DNA from: Clostridium ljungdahlii
GTDB taxonomy: Bacteria; Bacillota; Clostridia; Clostridiales; Clostridiaceae
NCBI RefSeq assembly: GCF_001636845.1
Contig: NZ_LITT01000011.1
Span: 124,001-188,000 of the forward strand
Reading direction: 5' to 3'
DNA: 64,000 nucleotides
Shown here in pieces: positions 28,761 to 38,825 of the stretch (the first letter of the stretch is position 1; each line of letters begins with the position of its first letter). The notes under the pieces are model-generated. The model did not search any database. It worked only from the letters and a program-made list of their open reading frames with translations, and was not told where the DNA came from. Made by a program: the position numbers and the translations under genes.

Positions 28761-31372
28761 ATGAAAGTTACAAATGTGGAAGAATTAATGAAAAGACTAG
28801 AAGAAATAAAGGATGCTCAAAAGAAATTCGCTACATATACTCAAGAACAAGTGGATGAAATTTTTAGACAAGCAGCTATAGCAGCCAATAGTGCTAGAAT
28901 AGACCTAGCTAAAATGGCAGTGGAAGAAAGTGGAATGGGAATTGTAGAAGACAAGGTTATTAAAAATCACTTTGCTTCAGAATATATATATAACAAATAT
29001 AAGGATGAAAAGACCTGTGGAATTTTAGAAAAAGATGCAGGTTTTGGAATGGTTAGAATTGCAGAACCTGTAGGGGTTATAGCAGCAGTAGTTCCAACAA
29101 CTAATCCAACATCTACAGCAATATTTAAATCACTAATAGCTTTAAAAACTAGAAATGGTATAATTTTTTCACCACATCCAAGGGCAAAAAATCAACTATT
29201 GCAGCAGCTAAGATAGTACTTGATGCTGCAGTTAAAGCTGGTGCTCCTGAAGGAATTATAGGATGGATAGATGAACCTTCCATTGAACTTTCACAGGTGG
29301 TAATGGGAGAAGCAAATTTAATTCTTGCAACTGGTGGTCCGGGTATGGTTAAGGCTGCCTATTCTTCAGGAAAACCTGCTGTAGGAGTTGGTCCAGGTAA
29401 CACACCTGCTGTAATTGATGAAAGTGCCGACATTAAAATGGCAGTAAATTCAATACTACTCTCAAAAACTTTTGACAATGGTATGATTTGTGCTTCAGAG
29501 CAGTCAGTAATAGTTTTAGACTCAATATATGAGGAAGTAAAAAATGAATTTGCTTATAGAGGAGCTTATATATTGAGTAAGGATGAAACAGATAAGGTTG
29601 GAAAAATAATTTTAAAAAATGGAGCTTTAAATGCTGGCATTGTAGGACAACCTGCTTTTAAAATAGCACAACTAGCAGGAGTGGACGTACCAGAAAAAGC
29701 TAAAGTACTTATAGGAGAGGTAGAATCGGTAGAACTTGAAGAACCATTTTCTCATGAAAAGTTATCTCCAGTTTTAGCTATGTACAGAGCAAGAGATTTT
29801 GAGGATGCCATTGCAAAAACTGATAAACTTGTTAGAGCAGGTGGATTTGGACATACATCTTCATTATATGTAAATCCAATGACAGAAAAATCAAAAGTAG
29901 AAAAATTTAGTACTATGATGAAAACATCAAGAACTATAATTAACACACCTTCATCCCAAGGTGGTATAGGTGATATATATAATTTTAAACTAGCTCCTTC
30001 TTTGACACTAGGCTGTGGTTCTTGGGGAGGAAACTCTGTATCCGAAAATGTTGGACCTAAACATTTATTAAACATAAAAAGTGTTGCTGAGAGGAGAGAA
30101 AATATGCTTTGGTTTAGAGTACCTGAAAAGGTTTATTTCAAATATGGCAGTCTCGGAGTTGCATTAAAAGAATTAAAAGTTATGAATAAGAAGAAAGTAT
30201 TTATAGTAACGGATAAAGTCCTTTATCAATTAGGCTATGTGGACAAAGTTACAAAAGTTCTTGGAGAATTGGGGATTTCCTATAAGGTATTTACAGATGT
30301 AGAACCAGATCCAACCCTTGCTACAGCTAAAAAAGGTGCAGCAGAATTGCTGTCATACGAACCAGATACAATCATATCAGTTGGCGGTGGTTCAGCAATG
30401 GATGCAGCTAAGATCATGTGGGTAATGTATGAGCATCCAGAAGTAAAATTTGAAGATTTGGCTATGAGATTTATGGATATAAGAAAGAGAGTATATGTTT
30501 TCCCTAAGATGGGAGAAAAGGCAATGATGATCTCAGTAGCAACATCCGCAGGAACAGGATCAGAAGTTACTCCATTTGCAGTAATTACAGATGAAAAAAC
30601 AGGAGCTAAATATCCATTAGCTGATTATGAATTGACTCCAGACATGGCTATAGTTGATGCAGAACTCATGATGGGAATGCCAAGAGGACTTACAGCAGCT
30701 TCAGGTATAGATGCATTGACTCATGCACTGGAAGCGTATGTATCAGTAATGGCTACAGAATTTACAAATGGATTAGCCCTTGAAGCAGTAAAATTGATAT
30801 TTGAATATTTACCAAAAGCTTATACAGAAGGTACAACTAATGTAAAGGCAAGAGAAAAAATGGCTCATGCGTCATGTATTGCAGGTATGGCCTTTGCCAA
30901 TGCATTTTTAGGGGTATGCCACTCTATGGCACATAAATTGGGAGCACAGCACCACATACCACATGGAATTGCTAATGCACTTATGATAGATGAAGTTATA
31001 AAATTCAATGCTGTAGATGATCCGATAAAACAAGCTGCATTTCCACAATACGAGTATCCAAATGCCAAGTATAGATATGCCCAGATAGCTGATTGTCTGA
31101 ACTTGGGAGGAAGTACAGATGATGAAAAGGTACAACTATTAATAAATGCTATAGATGATTTAAAAGCTAAGTTAAATATTCCAGAAACTATTAAAGAGGC
31201 AGGAGTTTCAGAAGAAAAATTCTATGCTACTTTAGATAAAATGTCAGAATTAGCTTTTGATGATCAATGTACAGGAGCTAACCCAAGGTATCCACTGATA
31301 AGTGAAATAAAACAAATGTATATAAATGTTTTTGATAAAACTGAGCCAATTGTAGAAGATGAGGAAAAGTAG
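28761..31372 (+). pseudogene. adhE1: Bifunctional aldehyde/alcohol dehydrogenase AdhE1, frameshifted
   Basis: Without the shift this would be an 870-residue AdhE: N-terminal acetyl-CoA-acylating aldehyde dehydrogenase (nucleophile Cys in GMICASEQ) and C-terminal iron-type alcohol dehydrogenase (metal His in GVCHSMAHKLGAQHHIPHG). The A-tract at 29186-29191 has six A; the same place in adhE2 has seven. The shift ends the first frame at 29216 after 151 residues, and the rest continues to 31372 in another frame. All later codons are intact, so this is a recent mutation or a homopolymer sequencing error. AdhE makes ethanol from acetyl-CoA. Confidence 0.9.
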
Positions 31373-31386
31373 TTATTAAATAAGAT

Positions 31387-31423
31387 AAAAATGGTGTTCA
31401 AATAAAATTTGAACACCATTTTT
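31387..31423 (+). terminator. Terminator between adhE1 and adhE2
   Basis: AAAAATGGTGTTCAAAT (31387-31403) is perfectly inverted at 31407-31423, ending in T5. adhE2 probably needs its own promoter or read-through. Confidence 0.88.
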
Positions 31424-31528
31424 ATATTTAAAAAGCAAGTATGAATAATAATAGTACAGAAACAAACAATAAAAGTGAGAATCTTGTTTATATTTAACAG
31501 CATAAAAAATAAGAAAGAGGTGTCATTA

Positions 31529-34159
31529 ATGAAGGTAACTAAAGTAACTAACGTTGAAGAATTAATGAAAAAGCTAGATGAAGTAACGGCTGCTCAAAAG
31601 AAATTTTCTAGCTATACTCAGGAACAAGTGGATGAAATTTTCAGGCAGGCAGCTATGGCAGCCAATAGTGCTAGAATAGACCTAGCTAAAATGGCAGTGG
31701 AAGAAAGCGGAATGGGAATTGTAGAAGACAAGGTCATTAAAAATCATTTTGTTTCAGAATATATATATAACAAATATAAGGGAGAAAGGACCTGTGGAGT
31801 TCTAGAGCAAGATGAAGGCTTTGGTATGGTTAGAATTGCAGAACCTGTAGGGGTTATTGCAGCAGTAGTTCCAACAACTAATCCGACATCTACAGCAATC
31901 TTTAAATCACTAATAGCTTTAAAAACTAGAAATGGTATAGTTTTTTCACCACATCCAAGGGCAAAAAAATCAACTATTGCAGCAGCAAAAATAGTTCTTG
32001 ATGCTGCAGTTAAAGCTGGCGCCCCTGAAGGAATCATAGGTTGGATAGATGAACCTTCCATTGAACTTTCCCAGGTGGTAATGAAAGAAGCAGATTTAAT
32101 TCTTGCAACTGGTGGGCCAGGTATGGTTAAGGCTGCCTATTCTTCAGGAAAGCCTGCTATAGGAGTTGGTCCAGGTAACACACCTGCTGTAATTGATGAA
32201 AGTGCTGATATTAAAATGGCAGTAAATTCGATACTACTCTCGAAAACTTTTGACAATGGTATGATTTGTGCTTCAGAGCAGTCAGTAGTAGTTGTAAGCT
32301 CAATATACAATGAAGTCAAGAAAGAATTTGCAGATAGAGGAGCATATATATTAAGTAAGGATGAGACAGATAAGGTTGGAAAAACAATTATAATTAATGG
32401 AGCCTTAAATGCTGGAATTGTAGGGCAAAGTGCTTTTAAAATAGCACAAATGGCAGGAGTAAAAGTGCCGGAAGATGCTAAAGTACTTATAGGAGAAGTA
32501 GAATCAGTAGAACTTGAAGAACCATTCTCACATGAAAAGCTATCTCCAGTTTTAGCTATGTATAAAGCAAAGAATTTTGACGAAGCTCTTTTAAAAGCTG
32601 GAAGACTAGTTGAATTAGGAGGAATTGGTCATACATCTGTATTATATGTAAATGCAATGACGGAAAAAGTAAAAGTAGAAAAGTTCAGGGAAACTATGAA
32701 GACTGGTAGAACATTGATAAACATGCCTTCAGCACAAGGCGCTATAGGAGACATATATAACTTTAAACTAGCTCCTTCTTTGACATTAGGCTGTGGTTCC
32801 TGGGGAGGAAACTCTGTATCAGAAAACGTCGGGCCTAAACATTTGTTAAACATAAAAAGTGTTGCTGAGAGGAGAGAAAATATGCTTTGGTTTAGAGTAC
32901 CTGAAAAGGTTTATTTCAAATATGGCAGTCTTGGAGTCGCATTAAAGGAACTGAGAACTCTGGGGAAGAAAAAGGCATTTATAGTAACGGATAAAGTTCT
33001 TTATCAATTAGGTTATGTAGATAAAATTACAAAAAATCTCGATGAATTAAGAGTTTCATATAAAATATTTACAGATGTAGAACCAGATCCAACTCTTGCT
33101 ACAGCTAAAAAAGGTGCAGCAGAACTGCTTTCCTATGAACCAGATACAATTATATCAGTTGGTGGTGGTTCAGCAATGGATGCAGCTAAGATCATGTGGG
33201 TAATGTATGAGCATCCAGAAGTAAGATTTGAAGATTTAGCTATGAGATTTATGGATATAAGAAAGAGAGTGTATGTTTTCCCTAAGATGGGAGAAAAGGC
33301 AATGATGATTTCAGTAGCAACATCCGCAGGAACAGGATCGGAAGTTACACCATTTGCGGTAATCACTGATGAAAGAACAGGAGCTAAATATCCACTAGCT
33401 GATTATGAATTAACTCCAAACATGGCTATAGTTGATGCAGAACTTATGATGGGAATGCCAAAGGGACTCACAGCAGCTTCAGGCATAGATGCATTGACTC
33501 ATGCACTGGAGGCTTATGTGTCAATAATGGCTTCAGAATATACCAACGGATTGGCTCTTGAAGCAACAAGATTAGTATTTAAATATTTGCCAATAGCTTA
33601 TACAGAAGGTACAACTAATGTAAACGCAAGAGAAAAAATGGCTCATGCGTCATGTATTGCAGGTATGGCCTTTGCCAATGCGTTTTTAGGGGTATGCCAC
33701 TCTATGGCACATAAATTGGGAGCACAGCACCACATACCACATGGAATTGCCAATGCACTTATGATAGATGAAGTTATAAAATTCAATGCTGTAGAGGCTC
33801 CAAGGAAACAAGCGGCATTTCCACAATATAAATATCCAAATGTTAAAAGAAGATATGCTAGAATAGCTGATTACCTAAATTTAGGTGGAAGTACAGATGA
33901 TGAAAAAGTACAATTGCTAATAAATGCTATAGATGACTTGAAAACCAAGTTAAATATTCCAAAGACTATTAAAGAGGCAGGAGTTTCAGAAGATAAATTC
34001 TATGCTACTTTAGATACAATGTCAGAATTAGCTTTTGATGATCAATGTACAGGGGCTAATCCAAGATATCCACTAATAGGGGAAATAAAACAAATGTATA
34101 TAAATGCATTTGATACACCAAAGGCAACTGTGGAGAAGAAAACAAGAAAGAAAAAATAA
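31529..34159 (+). CDS. adhE2: Bifunctional aldehyde/alcohol dehydrogenase AdhE2
   Basis: An 876-residue intact AdhE. Residues about 1-440 form the CoA-acylating aldehyde dehydrogenase (nucleophile Cys in GMICASEQSVVV, cofactor loop ATGGPGMVKAAYSSGKPAIGVGPGN). Residues about 460-870 form the iron-dependent alcohol dehydrogenase (SVGGGSAMDAAK, HALEAY, CHSMAHKLGAQHHIPHG). It reduces acetyl-CoA to ethanol in two steps. I chose ATG 31529, after AAGAAAGAGGTG as in adhE1; a frame extending upstream to 31475 lacks a ribosome site. It is a tandem duplicate of adhE1. Confidence 0.96.
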   Translation: MKVTKVTNVEELMKKLDEVTAAQKKFSSYTQEQVDEIFRQAAMAANSARIDLAKMAVEESGMGIVEDKVIKNHFVSEYIYNKYKGERTCGVLEQDEGFGMVRIAEPVGVIAAVVPTTNPTSTAIFKSLIALKTRNGIVFSPHPRAKKSTIAAAKIVLDAAVKAGAPEGIIGWIDEPSIELSQVVMKEADLILATGGPGMVKAAYSSGKPAIGVGPGNTPAVIDESADIKMAVNSILLSKTFDNGMICASEQSVVVVSSIYNEVKKEFADRGAYILSKDETDKVGKTIIINGALNAGIVGQSAFKIAQMAGVKVPEDAKVLIGEVESVELEEPFSHEKLSPVLAMYKAKNFDEALLKAGRLVELGGIGHTSVLYVNAMTEKVKVEKFRETMKTGRTLINMPSAQGAIGDIYNFKLAPSLTLGCGSWGGNSVSENVGPKHLLNIKSVAERRENMLWFRVPEKVYFKYGSLGVALKELRTLGKKKAFIVTDKVLYQLGYVDKITKNLDELRVSYKIFTDVEPDPTLATAKKGAAELLSYEPDTIISVGGGSAMDAAKIMWVMYEHPEVRFEDLAMRFMDIRKRVYVFPKMGEKAMMISVATSAGTGSEVTPFAVITDERTGAKYPLADYELTPNMAIVDAELMMGMPKGLTAASGIDALTHALEAYVSIMASEYTNGLALEATRLVFKYLPIAYTEGTTNVNAREKMAHASCIAGMAFANAFLGVCHSMAHKLGAQHHIPHGIANALMIDEVIKFNAVEAPRKQAAFPQYKYPNVKRRYARIADYLNLGGSTDDEKVQLLINAIDDLKTKLNIPKTIKEAGVSEDKFYATLDTMSELAFDDQCTGANPRYPLIGEIKQMYINAFDTPKATVEKKTRKKK

Positions 34160-34187
34160 ATATATAATAGGTTGAATATAGTAAAGT

Positions 34188-34218
34188 AAAAAGGACATAT
34201 TTATAATATGTTCTTTTT
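34188..34218 (+). terminator. Terminator after adhE2
   Basis: AAAAAGGACATATT (34188-34201) pairs with 34205-34218 across a three-base loop, with one G-U pair and a T5 end. Confidence 0.85.
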
Positions 34219-34246
34219 AGTTTACTATTATTTAGGTGGTTAAATT

Positions 34247-36460
34247 ATGAATTTGGAAGTGTTAAAAACAGAGTTTAAGTATTTGAGAGATAAAATAATT
34301 GAAAAGCAGTATGAACATCTTGATCCTATGCAAAGAAAAGCTGTTTTAAATGGTGAAAATAACTGCATTGTCATTGCTTGCCCTGGAGCAGGAAAGACCC
34401 AGACTATTATTAATAGAGTGGACTACTTATGTAGATTCGGACCTATATATAATACAGACTATGTTCCCAATTGCCTAAAGGCCGATGATTTACAGATAAT
34501 GAAGAAATATTTAAATGATGATTCCTTTAAAGATGTGACCGCAGTAAATAAAATTCAGAATTTGTTAAATGGCAATAAAATAAATCCGGAGAACATAATT
34601 GTCATAACTTTTACAAGAGCGGCTGCCCTCAATATGAAAAACAGATACATATCTATAGGAAATAAAGAAAAGTCACCTTTTTTTGGAACATTTCATTCCT
34701 TATTTTATAATATATTGAAAAAACACAATAAAGAAATAAATATTATAGATCCTTATAAGGCACATGAGATAGTTAAAAATGCACTTATGTATTATCTGGA
34801 CTTTATAGGAGAAGAGAAAGTAAAGGAAGTTCTAAATGACATATCTCTTTTAAAAAATAGTGAAACTAACATAGATTTATTTAAAAGTAAAATTGACAAA
34901 AGTGTATTTTTAAAATGTTTTAATGAATATGAAAATTACAAAGCTAGAAATAAGCTTATGGATTTTGATGATTTACAGTTAAAAGTTAAAGATATGTTTC
35001 TAAATCAAAAATGTATTCTAGACAGTTATCAGAATTTGTTCAAGTATATTTTAGTTGACGAGTTCCAGGACTCGGATAACCTCCAAATAGAACTTTTACA
35101 ACTAATAGGAAGTAAAGGTTTTATATTTGCAGTAGGGGATGAAGATCAGTGCATATATTCTTTTAGGGGATCTAAGCCAGAGTGCATGGTGAATTTTGAT
35201 AACTATTTTAAAGATGGAAAGAAAATTTATTTGAAAATAAATTATAGAAGTGTTAAAAATATAGTTGAATTGTCCAAAAAAATTATATGTAATAATAAAA
35301 ATAGAAATGTAAAACTTATAGAAAATAACAGAAAAAATGAGGGGAATATATACTTCAAGGTATTTGAAAGAGAAAAAGAACAGGCCTTTTTTGTATCAAA
35401 TTCAATCAAAGAAATTATAAACAAAGGAAAATACCAATATAGTCACATAGCTGTATTTTATAGAACTAACCTGGAATCAAGAAGTATAATAGATGCTTTT
35501 TTAAAATACAATATAAAGTTTAAACTTTTGGACGGTCAGTATAATTTTTACGAACATTTTATATGTAAGGATTTAATAGCATATCTCAAATTAGCTGTAA
35601 ATATGTGCGATAATAATAGTTTTATGAGAATAATAAATAAGCCTTTTAGATATATCGGTAAGGTAAATATAAAGAAAGTTATAGATAATAGAATAAAGGA
35701 AAATTGCTTTGATATTTTAAGGCAAGTAGGCGATTTACCTATTTTTCAACTTAAAAATATAACTGTGCTTGAAAGAAATATTAAAAAATTAAATAGAATG
35801 AGGAAGCAGGATAGAATAGATTATATATTGGATAAATTAGATTATATGGATTATTTAAAAAATTACTGCATGAAATTAAATAGGGATATGGATGAACTTC
35901 AAGATATTATAGGAGAGTTTAAGGAAGCTTGTGGGGAATTTGATAGTATAGAATCATTTTTAGATAATATTGAAAAGGTAGGACTGACTTTAGAGAAAGG
36001 TGAGAAGGAAAATAACGCAGTTACTTTGAGCACTATTCACGGCGTGAAAGGTATGGAGTTTGAGAATGTGTTCATAATAAACTGCAGCGAGGGATTAATT
36101 CCTCATGCAAATAGCATACAAAATAACCTGGAAGAGGAAAGGCGGCTTTTTTATGTAGGGGTTACAAGAGCCATAGACAATTTGACTTTATGCTATTCAA
36201 GTACTATTAGGAAAAAGGCAGTAGATGTATCCAGATTTATAGGAGAATGTGGCTTGTTAAATTCGGGGGAACTTATGAAAAATTGCGGTTTAGAAGTAGG
36301 AGATTATGTGGTTCACAAAGTATTTGGAAGTGGAAAAATAATAGATAAGAGAAATAATTGTTTAAAAGTATTATTTTCAGATAATAGAGAAATAGGATTT
36401 GATTTATCTGTTCTTTATAATGGACAGTTGATGAAGGATGCTGCTAGAAAATGTTTGTAA
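34247..36460 (+). CDS. UvrD/PcrA-type superfamily 1 DNA helicase
   Basis: A 737-residue helicase with all main motifs: Walker A CPGAGKTQT, the DExx box LVDEFQDSD, VGDEDQCIYSFRGS, INYRS, STIHGVKGMEFENVFI and RRLFYVGVTRA. The last 60 residues (VGDYVVHKVFGSGKII...) form the Tudor-like domain that couples PcrA to RNA polymerase. Residues about 65-115 form an insertion absent from standard PcrA. It would unwind DNA in repair or at stalled transcription. It stands alone after the adhE2 terminator. Confidence 0.88.
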   Translation: MNLEVLKTEFKYLRDKIIEKQYEHLDPMQRKAVLNGENNCIVIACPGAGKTQTIINRVDYLCRFGPIYNTDYVPNCLKADDLQIMKKYLNDDSFKDVTAVNKIQNLLNGNKINPENIIVITFTRAAALNMKNRYISIGNKEKSPFFGTFHSLFYNILKKHNKEINIIDPYKAHEIVKNALMYYLDFIGEEKVKEVLNDISLLKNSETNIDLFKSKIDKSVFLKCFNEYENYKARNKLMDFDDLQLKVKDMFLNQKCILDSYQNLFKYILVDEFQDSDNLQIELLQLIGSKGFIFAVGDEDQCIYSFRGSKPECMVNFDNYFKDGKKIYLKINYRSVKNIVELSKKIICNNKNRNVKLIENNRKNEGNIYFKVFEREKEQAFFVSNSIKEIINKGKYQYSHIAVFYRTNLESRSIIDAFLKYNIKFKLLDGQYNFYEHFICKDLIAYLKLAVNMCDNNSFMRIINKPFRYIGKVNIKKVIDNRIKENCFDILRQVGDLPIFQLKNITVLERNIKKLNRMRKQDRIDYILDKLDYMDYLKNYCMKLNRDMDELQDIIGEFKEACGEFDSIESFLDNIEKVGLTLEKGEKENNAVTLSTIHGVKGMEFENVFIINCSEGLIPHANSIQNNLEEERRLFYVGVTRAIDNLTLCYSSTIRKKAVDVSRFIGECGLLNSGELMKNCGLEVGDYVVHKVFGSGKIIDKRNNCLKVLFSDNREIGFDLSVLYNGQLMKDAARKCL

Positions 36461-36573
36461 TGAAAGGTAAATGTATCCTAATTTATAAATGGATTTCCGT
36501 TAATTTGATATGTAAAATTTAGTTACTCCATACATCTAAATAATAAAATTTATGTATAAGGGATGGAGTAAAA

Positions 36574-36870
36574 ATGGGTGTAAAAAAACTGATAAACGTA
36601 GTGAAAAAGCAGGATAGAAGCATTAGAGAAATTTATGAAAAATATTTAAAACATTGTATTTCTATAGGTCAGGCACATGGAACTATAGAGTCAAAAAAGC
36701 AATTCTTTAGGTATTCACTTCCCAAAATAGTAAATGTAGATGATAGCATAACTACTTTTACAAAACATAAATTAGAAGAACATATAATATTTATGAGAAA
36801 AGCAGGTGGTGAATGGCTATTTTGCACTTACGTTACATTTATAAATTTTTGGGGTATTAATTTTTTTTAA
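36574..36870 (+). CDS. Truncated integrase-like protein (N-terminal domain only)
   Basis: A 98-residue ORF with a good GGATGGAG site. Residues about 14-80 (IREIYEKYLKHCISIGQAHGTIESKKQFFRYSLPK) resemble the SAM-like core-binding domain of tyrosine recombinases. The catalytic domain is missing, and the last residues (TYVTFINFWGINFF) look non-homologous, so it is probably a gene fragment. No attachment site was recognised nearby. Confidence 0.5.
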   Translation: MGVKKLINVVKKQDRSIREIYEKYLKHCISIGQAHGTIESKKQFFRYSLPKIVNVDDSITTFTKHKLEEHIIFMRKAGGEWLFCTYVTFINFWGINFF

Positions 36871-36879
36871 AAATAAATG

Positions 36880-36920
36880 AAATAAGGTAGGGTACTAAAT
36901 AAGACACTCTACCTTATTTT
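36880..36920. terminator. Bidirectional terminator
   Basis: AAATAAGGTAG (36880-36890) pairs with CTACCTTATT (36909-36918), with T-rich sequence on each strand. It separates the integrase fragment from the convergent AI-2E gene. Confidence 0.8.
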
Positions 36921-37883
36921 TATTATTCTATATTTATATAAGCTTAATACAGTAACTTTTACTATGGCATATAGTGGAACAACAACAAAAGCTGCCATAG
37001 AACCTCCATAGGAAACAGCTGTTACTACTAAAAATATATCTGTAAGAGGATGTATTTTTAATGCAGACGACATAATTAGTGGAACTACTACTCTTCCCTT
37101 TAATGTTTGAACTGTAATAAATACTATACTAAGCTTTATTATCATATATAGGCCTTTACTTATAGCTATAATTGATGGAATTATCATAGATATAAAAAAT
37201 CCTATAAAAGGTATAAAACCTAAAATAAAAGTAAAGAAAGCCCATATCAATGCATTTGGCATATGTATTATTTTATAACCTATATATATCATAATAGCCA
37301 AGGAAAGTGCTACCATTAGCTGGCCAGTTACATAGGCATTCAATGCCCTATCTACATCATAAAGTGTTTCAGATAAAAAATCTCTATATTTTTCAGGGAA
37401 TAAATCTATAAATTTATCCCTAAGCTTACAGCCATCCTTTAAAAGGAAAAACAAAATTAGGAGCACTAATAGCATTTTAGAAAACACATCAACAATGTCA
37501 TTTATATTCTTATATAGGTTGCTTTGAAAATTTTGTGTATAATGGATCATTATATTATTAGCTATTTTAATTAACTCATTAATATTGATATACTTATAAA
37601 TTTCATTGACAATTGAATTTATAGGTTTTTGACTAGTAAAGGTTTTAGTATTAGGACTAAGATTATTTATATTTTTAGCTAATCCATTAAACTCTAATAT
37701 GGCATATCTAATAAAGAAATATAAAATTAACAAAGCAGCAATTAGGCTAATAATTAGGGTAAGCAAGGAGGAAATACCCTTACTAATGCCATTTTGGATA
37801 AATACATTGTTCAGGGGCTTTAATATATAGAATAGAAATACTGAAATAATTATAGGAACTAAAATGCATCTATATAAGGTCAC
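36909..37883 (-). CDS. AI-2E-family transporter
   Basis: A polytopic protein of the AI-2E/TqsA family: LKPLNNVFIQNGISKGISSLLTL, a helical external region, LFFLLKDGCKLRDKF, YVTGQLMVALSLAIM and FTFILGFIPFIGFFISMIP-like segments. The first usable conventional start is GTG 37883 (324 residues), but this would drop the first membrane helix. The frame stays open upstream to 37988 and encodes a fitting helix (ILIITNLFFLSIILF). AGGGG at 37993-37997 is ideally spaced from an ATT at 37985, giving 358 residues. Members export AI-2 or act as ion antiporters. Confidence 0.85.
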   Translation of the reverse strand: MTLYRCILVPIIISVFLFYILKPLNNVFIQNGISKGISSLLTLIISLIAALLILYFFIRYAILEFNGLAKNINNLSPNTKTFTSQKPINSIVNEIYKYININELIKIANNIMIHYTQNFQSNLYKNINDIVDVFSKMLLVLLILFFLLKDGCKLRDKFIDLFPEKYRDFLSETLYDVDRALNAYVTGQLMVALSLAIMIYIGYKIIHMPNALIWAFFTFILGFIPFIGFFISMIIPSIIAISKGLYMIIKLSIVFITVQTLKGRVVVPLIMSSALKIHPLTDIFLVVTAVSYGGSMAAFVVVPLYAIVKVTVLSLYKYRIIKIR

Positions 37884-38190
37884 TATTATCCTAAAAATAA
37901 AATGTATTTTGCTAAAAAGGATTATGGATAAAAAAAATAAATTTGTAATTATTAAAATCTTGATTACCTTATTGTTTAATATAATAAATCATCCCCTCGA
38001 AATTATGGAATAATAGTTGGTTGTAAATATATTATAGGTATAATTTATAATATTTATTTACCGCTTGCCGACAAAATATATGTGTGAGTGGAGCGATAAT
38101 AAAGGTAAAGCACCAGGAATAATTCTGTGCTTTCTTATATGGATTATTTGTAGCATTTCAAAATATTCAATAAATGAACAAAAAATATAA

Positions 38191-38223
38191 TGTTCTATGA
38201 TATTTTGATCTTATCATAGAACA
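38191..38223 (-). terminator. Terminator of the hypothetical gene at 38269
   Basis: TGTTCTATGATA (38191-38202) is perfectly inverted at 38212-38223. On the minus strand it is followed by a T-rich run. Confidence 0.75.
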
Positions 38224-38268
38224 CCGTGTTTTATATGTTTTTTTATGGAATCACATCAAACGGATTAT

Positions 38269-38760
38269 TTATACAAGAGTATCTAAATTATTATTTGAAG
38301 ATTGTGATAAAGAATCAATAGTATTATAAACATTGCTGGGGTTTGAGGAAAAGATACTTGAACAGGCATCCTGATAAGTTCCATTTTCTATTGCAGTGTA
38401 TTGGTATAGGATATTCTCATCCATATTGTCTGTTGTAGTATTGTTACTTTGAAGAAGAGATACAATATTTGATTCAGCAGGAGATAAACCATTACTAGGG
38501 GGAGTAACATTTGTAGGTATAGACAAATCACCTGATGAACTATAAGTTAGCGGTGTACCATAGGTTGGTTCAATTTGTTTGTAAATATCTTGAAGTTCAC
38601 TGCTGGTAGTATTTCCAAAATAGTTGGATGCAGTATAATTTTCTTGTACAGTTGAGTCAATGTTATTTACTAATGGAACAGAAGAATTTGTTGAGGTAGA
38701 ATTTAGGGTGTTCCATAGGGAATTCATATAATAAGTATTCATAACACTATTTACATCCAT
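38269..38760 (-). CDS. Hypothetical Ser/Asn/Thr-rich protein
   Basis: A 163-residue protein without signal peptide or membrane segment, rich in Ser, Asn and Thr (MDVNSVMNTYYMNSLWNTLNST at the start, SSNPSNVYNTIDSLSQSSNN near the end). The N-terminal pattern resembles small secreted or flagellar-type clostridial proteins, but I recognise no family. A GGAGAT site precedes ATG, and a strong terminator follows, so expression is plausible. Confidence 0.6.
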   Translation of the reverse strand: MDVNSVMNTYYMNSLWNTLNSTSTNSSVPLVNNIDSTVQENYTASNYFGNTTSSELQDIYKQIEPTYGTPLTYSSSGDLSIPTNVTPPSNGLSPAESNIVSLLQSNNTTTDNMDENILYQYTAIENGTYQDACSSIFSSNPSNVYNTIDSLSQSSNNNLDTLV

Positions 38761-38825
38761 TAGAATTCATCTCCATAAAATTATTTTAAATATTATCGTA
38801 TTAATATATGAAATCTTTAGCATAG

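Noticed and set aside
29297-31372. Second half of adhE1 as an independent gene
   Set aside because: The start codon lies inside the aldehyde dehydrogenase domain without a good ribosome site; it is the continuation of adhE1 after the frameshift.
38107-38133. AAAGCAC/GTGCTTT hairpin as a terminator
   Set aside because: The stem is only 7 bp with no proper T tract and no gene ending nearby on the plus strand.
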